A stretch of 13,861 nucleotides of DNA from an uncultured Clostridia bacterium (GTDB taxonomy: Bacteria; Bacillota; Clostridia; Oscillospirales; Acutalibacteraceae). Within the stretch, counting starts at the first letter, position 1, and each line of letters begins with the position of its first letter. Positions 7,163 through 13,861 of the stretch are shown here, piece by piece. A program made the translations under genes and the position numbers. The DNA is taken from positions 1-13,861 of the forward strand of contig CALBNX010000036.1 of NCBI GenBank assembly GCA_937896885.1. The letters are read 5' to 3'. The notes under the pieces were generated by a model. The model saw only the letters and a program-made list of their open reading frames with translations, did no database searches and had not been told where the DNA came from.

Positions 7163-9268
7163 TTATAAGCTAACACGATTAATTTCTTTATTTGTGTTAA
7201 GGTCAAATGCAATTAACTGGAAACCATCGTTTTTGTAGTTATTGATAATTGCAAAGAATGTGTCACCCACATAAGTTCCACCGAGAATATCGCATTGCTC
7301 TGTAAGATTATATCTTGCAATTTCTTTAACTGTGCTATTTTCAATTCTATAGCGGATATATAACGCAATGTTCTGTGGTTTGCTATGAGATACTGATAAA
7401 TGCGTGTAAACCATAAAGGGTACTGCAAACTCATTTTCAGAAAGTTTTACAAAGCATTTGTGGTTATATGCTACAGGACTATGCACATTTGCGCTACCAT
7501 TTGCCACTGTAACCTTTGATGCTTCAAATGGCTTATTAGGGTCACTCACATCAAAGAGAGAAATCTTGCAATCACCATTTGTGCCTGATTCTGTGCCGTC
7601 CTGACCAACGCCCACTAAAAGTGTGCTTGTAATTGGGTGAAGATATTCTGAAAAGCCTGTAATTTTAAGTTCACCTTTCACTGTTGGGTTTGCGGGGTCA
7701 CTTAAATCAATTACAAACAACGGGTCAGTCTGTCTGAAAGTTACAACATAAGCTGTTTTGCCGATATATCGAACAGATTGGATTGATTCACCTTTTGCAA
7801 GGTCTTCAACTTTGCCAACAATCTGCATTTGGTTGTTGAGAATATAAAGATTATTTGTTCTGCCGTCAATAGACATCCAAATTGCGTCGCCATCAACATT
7901 TGCATTATTTTTTGTTGTTGCAATCTTAAAATATTCACCGTCATAACTCATTGCAAACTGGTTTTTGATATAACCCGGCACCTTGCCCATACACTTATAT
8001 TCAACGCCTGTTTCTGTGTATTCAAAACGATAAATTTTAGTGAATTCTGATTTTTCGCTCCAATCATTTTCACTTAAAAACATACCTTGTGAAGATGCAT
8101 AAAGATTGTCGCAGTTGCCTAAAATCGCTTCGCTTTCAGGGGCTTTATCCGTTGAAATATCAAGAGTTGTAATCACCGCATAGGTTGATGATTTGCTGTC
8201 TTCGATTATAGAAATGCATCCTGCCGGAACAGGCTCACAAACGCCGTTTATTGTGGTTTCTGGAATACAATAATCTTTATAATCATCCCTTGCAACATTC
8301 ACAAAATAAGTGCTTACACAATAAAGCTTTGTTCCAATCATTCGTGAATTTTCATATTGACCCTGTTGCGAATATTCTGTCACAAGTTTTGGCTCTTTTA
8401 TGTTGTTGATATCATAAACCTTAACGAACAAATTGCCTATTCCATAAGCTATGTCCGCACCATAAAGTCTTGCGCCCGAAGTTGTGTTTTCTTTTGTTCC
8501 GTCCTGTGTGAAATCATAAGCAGTACCAACAATTATAAGAGTTTTACCATTGAGATAAATTTCTTGGATATCCTCATCAGTTTTAATCTCAATTTGTGAT
8601 ACTTTTTCCAACTTATTATCCTGAATATCAACGATAGAAACTATTGAATTGTTGCGTCTGGTTACATAGAGATATTTGCCGTCAGTTTTAATGAGGTCAC
8701 CCTCGTCAACATCTTGCTCTTGAGTGTTTGTTGTGCCATGATTTCTGTTAGTATCTGAATCGTCCGTTGTGTTGCCAACACTTGCGCCTGGTTTAGCGGT
8801 AGTATCAGTCATAACACCCTCATTCATACTTTCGTTCACAACACCACCCGTTAAAGTGCTACTAGAATTTTCAGCCATATCATCTGCTGACTCCGCATTA
8901 CCATAGAATAAATTGTAAACTCCGTTTTGCAATTTCACTTTTTCTGCTTCTTTGTGAAGAGTGTCAAACTTGCCGTATATTTTATCATAGGACTGATATT
9001 GCACAACCTCTGTTATGTCACCAGTCTCATTATTAACTTTTTTATTGAAATTTCCGTTACCGAAAATACTCAACAAACCAATTACCAACGCAAGAGATGC
9101 TGCAAGGGGTACAATTTTTCTAGCATGATGTGGTTTGTATGTTTCTTCTGTTGTTTTAACTGTATTTTCTGTTCTTTCAAGCATATCGAGAACACTGTCT
9201 TTTTCTAGTTCTTTTGGAAGTTTCACTTGCATTTTTTCATTCAATGCGTTCTTTATTTTGTTGTTCAT
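7163..9268 (-). CDS. Membrane-anchored extracytoplasmic beta-propeller protein, probable sigma-linked sensor/anti-sigma
   Basis: This 701-residue protein has a cytoplasmic N-terminus of about 50 residues, a single membrane helix at about 52-70 (IVPLAASLALVIGLLSIFG), a low-complexity Ser/Thr/Asn-rich linker, and a long beta-strand-rich outer domain. The motif QEQDVDEGDLIKTDGKYLY is typical of the secreted C-terminal beta-propeller family (Beta_propel, PF09826 type), and repeated phrases such as VDIQDNKLEKV and LFDVSDPNKPFE fit propeller blades. The gene overlaps the sigma-factor stop by 4 nt (ATGA), with GAGGAG 8 nt upstream of its ATG. Such pairing suggests that the short cytoplasmic tail binds the sigma factor and the propeller senses an external cue. 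No known zinc-type anti-sigma motif is visible, so this role is inferred from context. Confidence 0.8.
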   Translation of the reverse strand: MNNKIKNALNEKMQVKLPKELEKDSVLDMLERTENTVKTTEETYKPHHARKIVPLAASLALVIGLLSIFGNGNFNKKVNNETGDITEVVQYQSYDKIYGKFDTLHKEAEKVKLQNGVYNLFYGNAESADDMAENSSSTLTGGVVNESMNEGVMTDTTAKPGASVGNTTDDSDTNRNHGTTNTQEQDVDEGDLIKTDGKYLYVTRRNNSIVSIVDIQDNKLEKVSQIEIKTDEDIQEIYLNGKTLIIVGTAYDFTQDGTKENTTSGARLYGADIAYGIGNLFVKVYDINNIKEPKLVTEYSQQGQYENSRMIGTKLYCVSTYFVNVARDDYKDYCIPETTINGVCEPVPAGCISIIEDSKSSTYAVITTLDISTDKAPESEAILGNCDNLYASSQGMFLSENDWSEKSEFTKIYRFEYTETGVEYKCMGKVPGYIKNQFAMSYDGEYFKIATTKNNANVDGDAIWMSIDGRTNNLYILNNQMQIVGKVEDLAKGESIQSVRYIGKTAYVVTFRQTDPLFVIDLSDPANPTVKGELKITGFSEYLHPITSTLLVGVGQDGTESGTNGDCKISLFDVSDPNKPFEASKVTVANGSANVHSPVAYNHKCFVKLSENEFAVPFMVYTHLSVSHSKPQNIALYIRYRIENSTVKEIARYNLTEQCDILGGTYVGDTFFAIINNYKNDGFQLIAFDLNTNKEINRVSL

Positions 9269-9765
9269 AAGCTTAACTCCTCTCTCATTTTTTCTAATGC
9301 TCTTTTTTGTTTTGTTCTGACTGTATTCGCAGATATATCAAGCATTTCACCGATTTCTCGGGACTTGAATCCACCTACTATTGACAGCATTAAAATCTGT
9401 CTTGATTCTTCGTCGAGCTTTGACAATGCTTCGCGGACAGGAATTGAAAATTCAATTTCGCTGTCCACATAGCCTTCATCTTGGAACTCGACTATATGAT
9501 AATTTTCCGAAAGCTTTCTTTTGCAAGTATTTGAAAGAGATGAAAAAAGATATGATTTGAATTTCTCGGGATTTTTCAATCCATGAATACTCTTGAAAAC
9601 AGATAAAACCGTTTCTTGCACAACATCTTGCGCATCAAAGGGATTTTTGCACATACTCAATGAAAAACGATACATATCGACAGAGTATATCTCATAAAGA
9701 GTGCCGAATGCATCTTTATCTCCTGATATTGCAGACTGAACAAGCCTTTTCATTTCTTTTTTCAT
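9265..9765 (-). CDS. ECF-type RNA polymerase sigma factor (sigma-70 family)
   Basis: The product is 166 residues, normal for an ECF sigma. Region 2 is at about 17-85 (DAFGTLYEIYSVDMYRFSLS, then DAQDVVQETVLSVFKSI, the core-binding and -10-recognition helices). Region 4 is at about 110-160 (LDEESRQILMLSIVGGFKSR, then EIGEMLDISANTVRTKQKRA). There is no sigma region 3, as expected. It redirects RNA polymerase to a stress or envelope regulon that is not visible here. The start at 9765 has GAGGTG 5 nt upstream. The downstream propeller gene is translationally coupled by the ATGA overlap, which supports a sigma/anti-sigma cassette. Confidence 0.93.
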   Translation of the reverse strand: MKKEMKRLVQSAISGDKDAFGTLYEIYSVDMYRFSLSMCKNPFDAQDVVQETVLSVFKSIHGLKNPEKFKSYLFSSLSNTCKRKLSENYHIVEFQDEGYVDSEIEFSIPVREALSKLDEESRQILMLSIVGGFKSREIGEMLDISANTVRTKQKRALEKMREELSL

Positions 9766-9778
9766 TTTTACACCTCAC

Positions 9779-9800
9779 TTTTACAAATCGCTTTGTAAAA
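9779..9800. promoter_or_regulatory. 9-bp inverted repeat in the sigma-factor leader
   Basis: TTTTACAAA (9779-9787) and TTTGTAAAA (9792-9800) form perfect 9-bp arms around the 4-nt loop TCGC. The repeat lies immediately 5' of the sigma gene's ribosome binding site. It could be an RNA hairpin limiting translation or a protein-binding dyad. Confidence 0.6.
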
Positions 9801-9819
9801 TTTACCCTTTCACAATATA

Positions 9820-9848
9820 AGAGTATCAAAAACTCAAAACTGTTTCAA
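9820..9848 (-). promoter_or_regulatory. Possible promoter of the sigma-factor operon
   Basis: On the minus strand, TTGAAAC begins at 9848, followed by a 17-bp spacer and TGATACTCT with the -10-like TACTCT at 9825-9820. The -10 is weak (3/6), but an extended TG is present. The GAAAC element is also compatible with an ECF -35, so autoregulation is possible. It lies just downstream of the preceding operon's terminator. Confidence 0.4.
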
Positions 9849-9864
9849 GAAATTTCTAAAAATG

Positions 9865-9896
9865 TAAAAAAATCCACCTGCAAAGCAAGTGGATTT
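9865..9896 (-). terminator. Rho-independent terminator after panD
   Basis: On the minus strand, AAATCCACTTGC (9896-9885) pairs with GCAGGTGGATTT (9881-9870) through 12 bp with one G-U pair. The loop is 3 nt, with a run of seven U after it. It starts 4 nt beyond the panD stop and ends the ligase-ACP-panD operon. Confidence 0.92.
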
Positions 9897-9900
9897 AAAA

Positions 9901-10284
9901 TTATTTTATTTCACCATGTTTTTCATAGTTTGCAACTTCAGAAATCTCGTTTTTATCATTAACGAAAACAACTTTTGGATAATGATTTTCATTTTCTTCA
10001 AGTGTCATTTGAGCATAAGCCATAATAATAACCTTATCGCCTATCTCAACACACTTTGCCGCTGCACCATTAAGACAAATACAACCACTGTTTTCTTCGC
10101 CTGCAATTATGTATGTTTCAAACCGGTTTCCGTTATCGATATCGGCTATTTGCACTTTTTCATATTCAAGCAAGCCTGCTGCATCCATCAATGCTTTATC
10201 AATTGTGATGCTACCCACATAATTCAAATCCGACTGAGTTACAGTAGCACGATGAATTTTACTTTTTAACACTGTGATATACAT
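9901..10284 (-). CDS. panD: Aspartate 1-decarboxylase (PanD), pyruvoyl-dependent proenzyme
   Basis: The 127-residue protein matches PanD in length and motif order. Lys9, the YVGS self-cleavage site with Gly24-Ser25 (Ser25 becomes the pyruvoyl group), Arg54, Tyr58 and Asn72 within LNGAAA are all in canonical positions. It converts L-aspartate to beta-alanine plus CO2 in the cytoplasm. The start at 10284 is set by GGGGTG 5 nt upstream. No panB or panC is adjacent; instead it follows an ACP gene by 26 nt in an acyl-ligase operon beside an NRPS. This suggests beta-alanine is made for that pathway, either as a monomer or for 4'-phosphopantetheine. The terminator 4 nt after its stop closes the unit. 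Confidence 0.96.
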   Translation of the reverse strand: MYITVLKSKIHRATVTQSDLNYVGSITIDKALMDAAGLLEYEKVQIADIDNGNRFETYIIAGEENSGCICLNGAAAKCVEIGDKVIIMAYAQMTLEENENHYPKVVFVNDKNEISEVANYEKHGEIK

Positions 10285-10310
10285 TCATGCACCCCTACAT
10301 TCAAATAAAC

Positions 10311-10535
10311 TTATATGTTTTTTTCAAGAAATTTTACAACATCTCCAACAGTTTTTATTTTCTTTACTGCCGAATTTGGAATATCAATATCAAATTCATC
10401 CTCAAGACCACAAATAAGTTGGATGAAGCTTAATGATGTGAAATCAAAATTTTTGTCAAGTCTTGTCTTTTCAGTAAAATTCAAATCATCACGACCTGTC
10501 ACTTCTGAAAATACTTTTTCAATTCTCTTAATCAT
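10311..10535 (-). CDS. Stand-alone acyl carrier protein
   Basis: This 74-residue protein has the typical four-helix ACP length. The phosphopantetheine attachment site is Ser34 in FDFTSLSFIQL; the usual DSL is TSL here, but the Ser and following Leu are kept. The acidic helix II (LEDEFDIDIPNSA) and the end helix TVGDVVKFLEK are characteristic. It would carry an acyl group as a thioester for the ligase/NRPS pathway. The ATG at 10535 lies 4 nt after the ligase stop, and its AAAGAGGT site overlaps that stop, so translation is coupled. As it is not near fas genes, it is likely pathway-specific rather than the housekeeping AcpP. Confidence 0.92.
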   Translation of the reverse strand: MIKRIEKVFSEVTGRDDLNFTEKTRLDKNFDFTSLSFIQLICGLEDEFDIDIPNSAVKKIKTVGDVVKFLEKNI

Positions 10536-10539
10536 AGTT

Positions 10540-12258
10540 TTACCTCTTTTTTTCGTTCATATCTGCTGTAAGCTTTTTAAAATCAATTTTATTCATTCTT
10601 GTTCTTGGTATTTCTTCTTTGAAAACTACCTCTCTGGGCATAGCATACTCTGCAATATTCTTTTTACAAGCATCTAAAATTCGGTCACGAAGTGCATCAA
10701 GGTCAGCGTTCATACTCATAGGTTGGACAACAGCAACTACACGTTGACCTACACTACGGTCTTCAATGCCAACTACACAACTTGCTGCAACACCGTTACA
10801 ACCATTAATTACTTCTTCAATTTGTGTAGGATAGATATTATATCCAGCTGAAATAATCATTTTGCAATGTCTTAAGCGGTAGTATAAATACCCATCTTCA
10901 TCCATACAACCGATATCCCCGGTGTGAAGCCATATTTCACCATCTTCATGTATTTGCAATGCAAGTTTGGTTTCAACTTCGTTTTTATAATAGCCTTTCA
11001 TAAGTGTCGGGCCCGTGATACATATTTCACCATCTTCGCCACGAGGCAATTCCTTATGAGTACCAAACTCACATATTTTAATTTTATTGTCAGGAAGAGG
11101 CAAACCAGTGCTGCCATATTTGTGGCCAAAAAACGGACTTATGCAAGCAGCTGAAAGACATTCTGTAAGCCCATAAGCTTCTGTCATCTGTTCTGATGAA
11201 CCACCATTTTTGAGATATTTATTCATTCTCTTATGAAGTTTGTCACTCATTTTGTCACCTGAAAACGCAACCATTTCAAGAAATGACAAATCTTGCTTTT
11301 CAATTTCTTCTGAACGCGAGAGTGCTTCAAACAAAGCAGGTACAGCATAAACGTGATTAATTTTATTTTTGAAAATAAGTTTTGTGCAAGCTTTAAAATC
11401 AAATTTTGGAACAAGAAATACTTGCATGCCGAAATAAAGCATTGTATGCATACACATAGCAAGTCCAAAGCCGTGGAAAACAGGCATCAATGCAAGTGCT
11501 TTTTTCCCCGCAGCATCTTTTGTGTTATCACGTTTAATTTCTTCTGCCTGAACAGCCATACAGTTAAATGCACGATTATGAATCATTGCGCCTTTAGGAA
11601 TGCCCGTTGTACCTCCGCTATAAAGAATTGCTGCAATATCATCGCCTTTGCCGTCATCAACGGGTAATTCTTCTTTTCTTTGTTTGCCACACTTTAAAAA
11701 ATCATTCCAATAAATGATGTTATGATTTGAATTAAAATCCAAATCCAACTTGTTTTTGAGCAAATAAAGCGGTTTGAGATAAATGGGAAGAGCATCAGCT
11801 ATTCTTGCAAGCACGATAACAGGTTTTTCTGTAGTTTCCCATTCTACATCGGCAAGTTTTGGATAAAGCATATCAAAAGTGATAATCGCCTTGCTATCAA
11901 CATGCTCAACAAACTTTTTGATTTCGTTTGCAGAAAGCAAAGGGTGAATCATATTTGCAATCGCACCCATTCGATTGATTGCGTAAACAGAAATCAATGC
12001 TTGCGGTGTGTTTGGAGCAACAACAGATACAAAATCACCTTTTTTAACTCCACTTGAAATCAATGCCTGCGCAACAGTTTCAATTGTTGCAATCATTTGT
12101 GAAAATGTTATTTTTTTGTTATTAAAATTAAGAGCATAATAATCAGGATACTTTTCTGCAGTTTCTTTTAAAAGTGAAACCATTGAAAATTCAGGATATT
12201 CGTCTCTGAAATTTTCGGGAGCATGATTATCACTCCAGATATTGCGCTTTCTTTCCAT
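10540..12258 (-). CDS. Acyl-AMP/acyl-CoA ligase (adenylate-forming, fatty-acid type)
   Basis: This 572-residue protein belongs to the AMP-binding superfamily. Visible core motifs are SGGTTGIPKG at 214-223, YGLTE at 362-366, HTGD with Asp448, GYNIYPTQIEE in the hinge/C-terminal subdomain, and RMNKIDF with catalytic Lys557. The SGGTTG form resembles FadD-type fatty-acyl ligases more than NRPS A domains. It would activate a carboxylic acid as acyl-AMP and pass it to CoA or, from context, to the adjacent ACP. The chain length cannot be read from sequence. The start at 12258 is supported by AGAGGTGA 8 nt upstream. It leads the ligase-ACP-panD operon and diverges from the NRPS gene. Confidence 0.93.
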   Translation of the reverse strand: MERKRNIWSDNHAPENFRDEYPEFSMVSLLKETAEKYPDYYALNFNNKKITFSQMIATIETVAQALISSGVKKGDFVSVVAPNTPQALISVYAINRMGAIANMIHPLLSANEIKKFVEHVDSKAIITFDMLYPKLADVEWETTEKPVIVLARIADALPIYLKPLYLLKNKLDLDFNSNHNIIYWNDFLKCGKQRKEELPVDDGKGDDIAAILYSGGTTGIPKGAMIHNRAFNCMAVQAEEIKRDNTKDAAGKKALALMPVFHGFGLAMCMHTMLYFGMQVFLVPKFDFKACTKLIFKNKINHVYAVPALFEALSRSEEIEKQDLSFLEMVAFSGDKMSDKLHKRMNKYLKNGGSSEQMTEAYGLTECLSAACISPFFGHKYGSTGLPLPDNKIKICEFGTHKELPRGEDGEICITGPTLMKGYYKNEVETKLALQIHEDGEIWLHTGDIGCMDEDGYLYYRLRHCKMIISAGYNIYPTQIEEVINGCNGVAASCVVGIEDRSVGQRVVAVVQPMSMNADLDALRDRILDACKKNIAEYAMPREVVFKEEIPRTRMNKIDFKKLTADMNEKKR

Positions 12259-12320
12259 TTAGCAAATCACCTCTTAAATACAAATCACTTCTATACTTTA
12301 GTTTCAAAAACAATTGATTA

Positions 12321-12349
12321 ATTATATCACACCATTCTTTTAAAAACAA
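12321..12349 (-). promoter_or_regulatory. Promoter of the acyl-ligase/ACP/panD operon
   Basis: On the minus strand, TTGTTT (12349-12344) is separated by 17 bp from a perfect TATAAT (12326-12321), preceded by TGA as an extended -10. The predicted start is near 12314, about 55 nt before the ligase ATG. Confidence 0.7.
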
Positions 12350-12434
12350 TAGTACACATTGATAAAGTACGAAAAGCCATTCTTTTTTCAACAAATATCG
12401 TAACATTTACCAACTTCGAATTGCGTCGAAATTC

Positions 12435-12463
12435 TTGACATAATGTATAATAATATATATAAT
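12435..12463 (+). promoter_or_regulatory. Perfect-consensus sigma-A promoter of the NRPS gene
   Basis: TTGACA (12435-12440), a 17-bp spacer and TATAAT (12458-12463) match the sigma-A consensus exactly. The predicted start near 12470 leaves a leader of about 65 nt. A TTCGA-6 bp-TCGAA dyad (12415-12430) ends just before the -35, a possible operator. Together with the minus-strand promoter about 90 bp away, this forms a divergent control region. Confidence 0.85.
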
Positions 12464-12534
12464 AATCTATGTATATTTAATTTTATAATAAGAAAATTAT
12501 TCGCATAAAAGCCAATCTGCAAGGAGCAAACAAA

Positions 12535-13861
12535 ATGAAGTTTAAACTCACATCTTCACAAAAGAATTTTTACAATAAAAATTTCACTCTGGACAGTCAA
12601 ATCTGGAATCAGGGTGTTATGGAAACGTTTCCAAAAATATATTCCTATGAGGAAATTAATAACGCTTATAACAAACTTGTTGAAACTCATGATAGTCTTC
12701 GCGTAAAACTTGTTGAAACAGACGATGGCATTGTTGCTGATGTTAGAGAACATGAATATATAAATTATCGTTTTTGGCAAGTTGAAACTGAAGAAGAGCT
12801 TATGCAAAAAGCTCAAGATTTTCTTAACGAGCCCATCGACCGTTATGGGCTTTTGGTTAACTGTGCAGTCTTTCAGACACCAACAACTTCGGGCTTTATG
12901 ATTAACGCTCACCATATTGTTATTGATGGTTTTAGTGCAATAGCTATGGCTTCTCATGTGAACGAGTTTTTAAAAGATGAAAACTTCGCACCTGAAGTAC
13001 AAAAATATGCCGATTATGTTGAAGCTGAAGAAAAGCACAAGCAATCTCGTCGTTATGCAAAATCTCAAGAATTTTGGCTCAAAGAATTTTCAATTCAACC
13101 TGATTGCAATATTGTTCCAGCATCTACAAAATCATTAGATTTCTCCTCATCAGAATCAAATCACAATATTTCATCAGAACTGATTAATAATATCAAAGAC
13201 TTCTGTGCAATCAATGATATTTCAATTACAACATTTTTCAATACAGTTTTGTCAATTTATTTATCTCGAAAGTATGAAACTCAAAAACTTACCATCGGTA
13301 CTCCCGTCCTCAACAGAACTTCTGCATTAGAGTTCAACACAGTTGGACTTTATATGCATCTTTTGCCGTTAATTGTAAACCTTTCAGCCGACACTTTTTT
13401 AGAAAATGCAAAACAAATCGAAGATTTTCAACTCAATTTGTTCAGACATCAAAAATTTACACAGAATGATATAAAAGAATTGCTCAAAGAAAATGGCAAG
13501 GAGCAAAACAATCTCTTTGATGTTGCTTTTAATTATCAAGAATTTGATAAAAATGATGAATATCAGTTTGTTTTTAGATATAGCAATTATCTTTCACTTC
13601 CGTTAGAAATTCACTTGCACCAATTCAATGGTGAAAACCACAACCTCAAAATTCGTTACAGAACCGCTATGTTCGACAAGCAGGAAATTGAGATTATGTT
13701 GAAATCTATAGTTACACTAGCAGAAAAAGCTCTTGAAAACTATGATAAAAACATTAATGAAATCGAAATGATTTCGACTGACGAAAAAGAAGAAGTTATC
13801 TCATCCTTCAACGATACAGAACACACATACAACATTCCTGAGAACACAACATTGTATTCAC
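12535..13861 (+). CDS. Non-ribosomal peptide synthetase, N-terminal condensation domain (partial, runs off right edge)
   Basis: An open frame of 442 codons runs to the right edge from ATG 12535, which has AAGGAG 8 nt upstream. It is a condensation domain: the C1-like LTSSQKNFY is at residues 3-11, and the catalytic HHIVIDG is at 126-132 (second His127, Asp131). FLxxx helices and IGTPVLNRTSALEFNTVGLY (C5-like) follow. The end SSFNDTEHTYNIPENTTLYS is the usual C-to-A linker, so an adenylation domain starts at the edge. A C domain at the very N-terminus, with no preceding A-T, implies it acylates the first amino acid with a donor from outside, probably the neighbouring ACP. The amino-acid specificity pocket lies beyond the window. 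Confidence 0.93.
   Translation, partial: MKFKLTSSQKNFYNKNFTLDSQIWNQGVMETFPKIYSYEEINNAYNKLVETHDSLRVKLVETDDGIVADVREHEYINYRFWQVETEEELMQKAQDFLNEPIDRYGLLVNCAVFQTPTTSGFMINAHHIVIDGFSAIAMASHVNEFLKDENFAPEVQKYADYVEAEEKHKQSRRYAKSQEFWLKEFSIQPDCNIVPASTKSLDFSSSESNHNISSELINNIKDFCAINDISITTFFNTVLSIYLSRKYETQKLTIGTPVLNRTSALEFNTVGLYMHLLPLIVNLSADTFLENAKQIEDFQLNLFRHQKFTQNDIKELLKENGKEQNNLFDVAFNYQEFDKNDEYQFVFRYSNYLSLPLEIHLHQFNGENHNLKIRYRTAMFDKQEIEIMLKSIVTLAEKALENYDKNINEIEMISTDEKEEVISSFNDTEHTYNIPENTTLYS

Larger units (their letters stand above)
12259..12534. other. Divergent intergenic region between ligase and NRPS genes
   Basis: These 276 bp hold both promoters and no gene. Between them, at 12332-12341 and 12377-12386, the decamer CCATTCTTTT occurs twice, 45 bp apart. 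The 12480-12534 leader has no obvious structured RNA. No terminator is present, as expected for divergent starts. Confidence 0.7.

Noticed and set aside
12556..12957. Minus-strand 133-codon open frame inside the NRPS condensation domain
   Set aside because: It is antisense to a clear C domain including HHxxxDG and matches no recognisable family.

Overview
The window is visibly AT-rich. It carries strong AGGAGG-like ribosome binding sites, a BspA-type leucine-rich-repeat surface protein with tandem cell-wall-binding repeats, a Mn2+ riboswitch, and an acyl ligase/ACP/NRPS locus. Together these suggest a low-GC Firmicute, most likely a gut-type Clostridia member. This is inference from gene content; no rRNA or other taxonomic marker is present.

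Layout from left to right. (1) 1-3819, minus strand: an autoregulated-looking operon of a TetR-family repressor (GTG start) and, 13 nt downstream, a very large secreted surface protein that runs off the left edge. The surface protein has a signal peptide, BspA-like LRRs, a Cys-rich segment, a beta-sandwich-like region, two copies of a ~186-residue module and at least six 21-residue cell-wall-binding repeats. The promoter carries three palindromes whose centres are 17 bp apart. (2) 3909-6848, minus strand: a P2A-type cation ATPase (894 aa) preceded by a yybP-ykoY Mn2+ riboswitch with an overlapping intrinsic terminator, and followed by its own terminator. The riboswitch points to Mn2+ (and/or Ca2+) export. 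(3) 6923-9848, minus strand: an ECF-type sigma factor, a membrane-anchored beta-propeller protein overlapping it by 4 bp (probable anti-sigma or sensor) and a small two-helix membrane protein. (4) 9865-12349, minus strand: an acyl-activating ligase, a stand-alone acyl carrier protein and aspartate decarboxylase PanD, tightly packed and ending in a terminator. (5) 12435-13861, plus strand: an NRPS, divergent from group 4 and driven by a perfect-consensus promoter. Its condensation domain is complete and its adenylation domain is just starting at the right edge.

Groups 4 and 5 look like one end of a biosynthetic gene cluster for an N-acylated (lipo)peptide. The ligase would load a carboxylic acid onto the ACP, the first NRPS condensation domain would use that acyl-ACP as donor, and PanD would make beta-alanine, either as a building block or for phosphopantetheine. 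The co-transcribed panD is the most unusual element. Groups 1-3 look like envelope and metal-homeostasis functions without an evident link to the NRPS.
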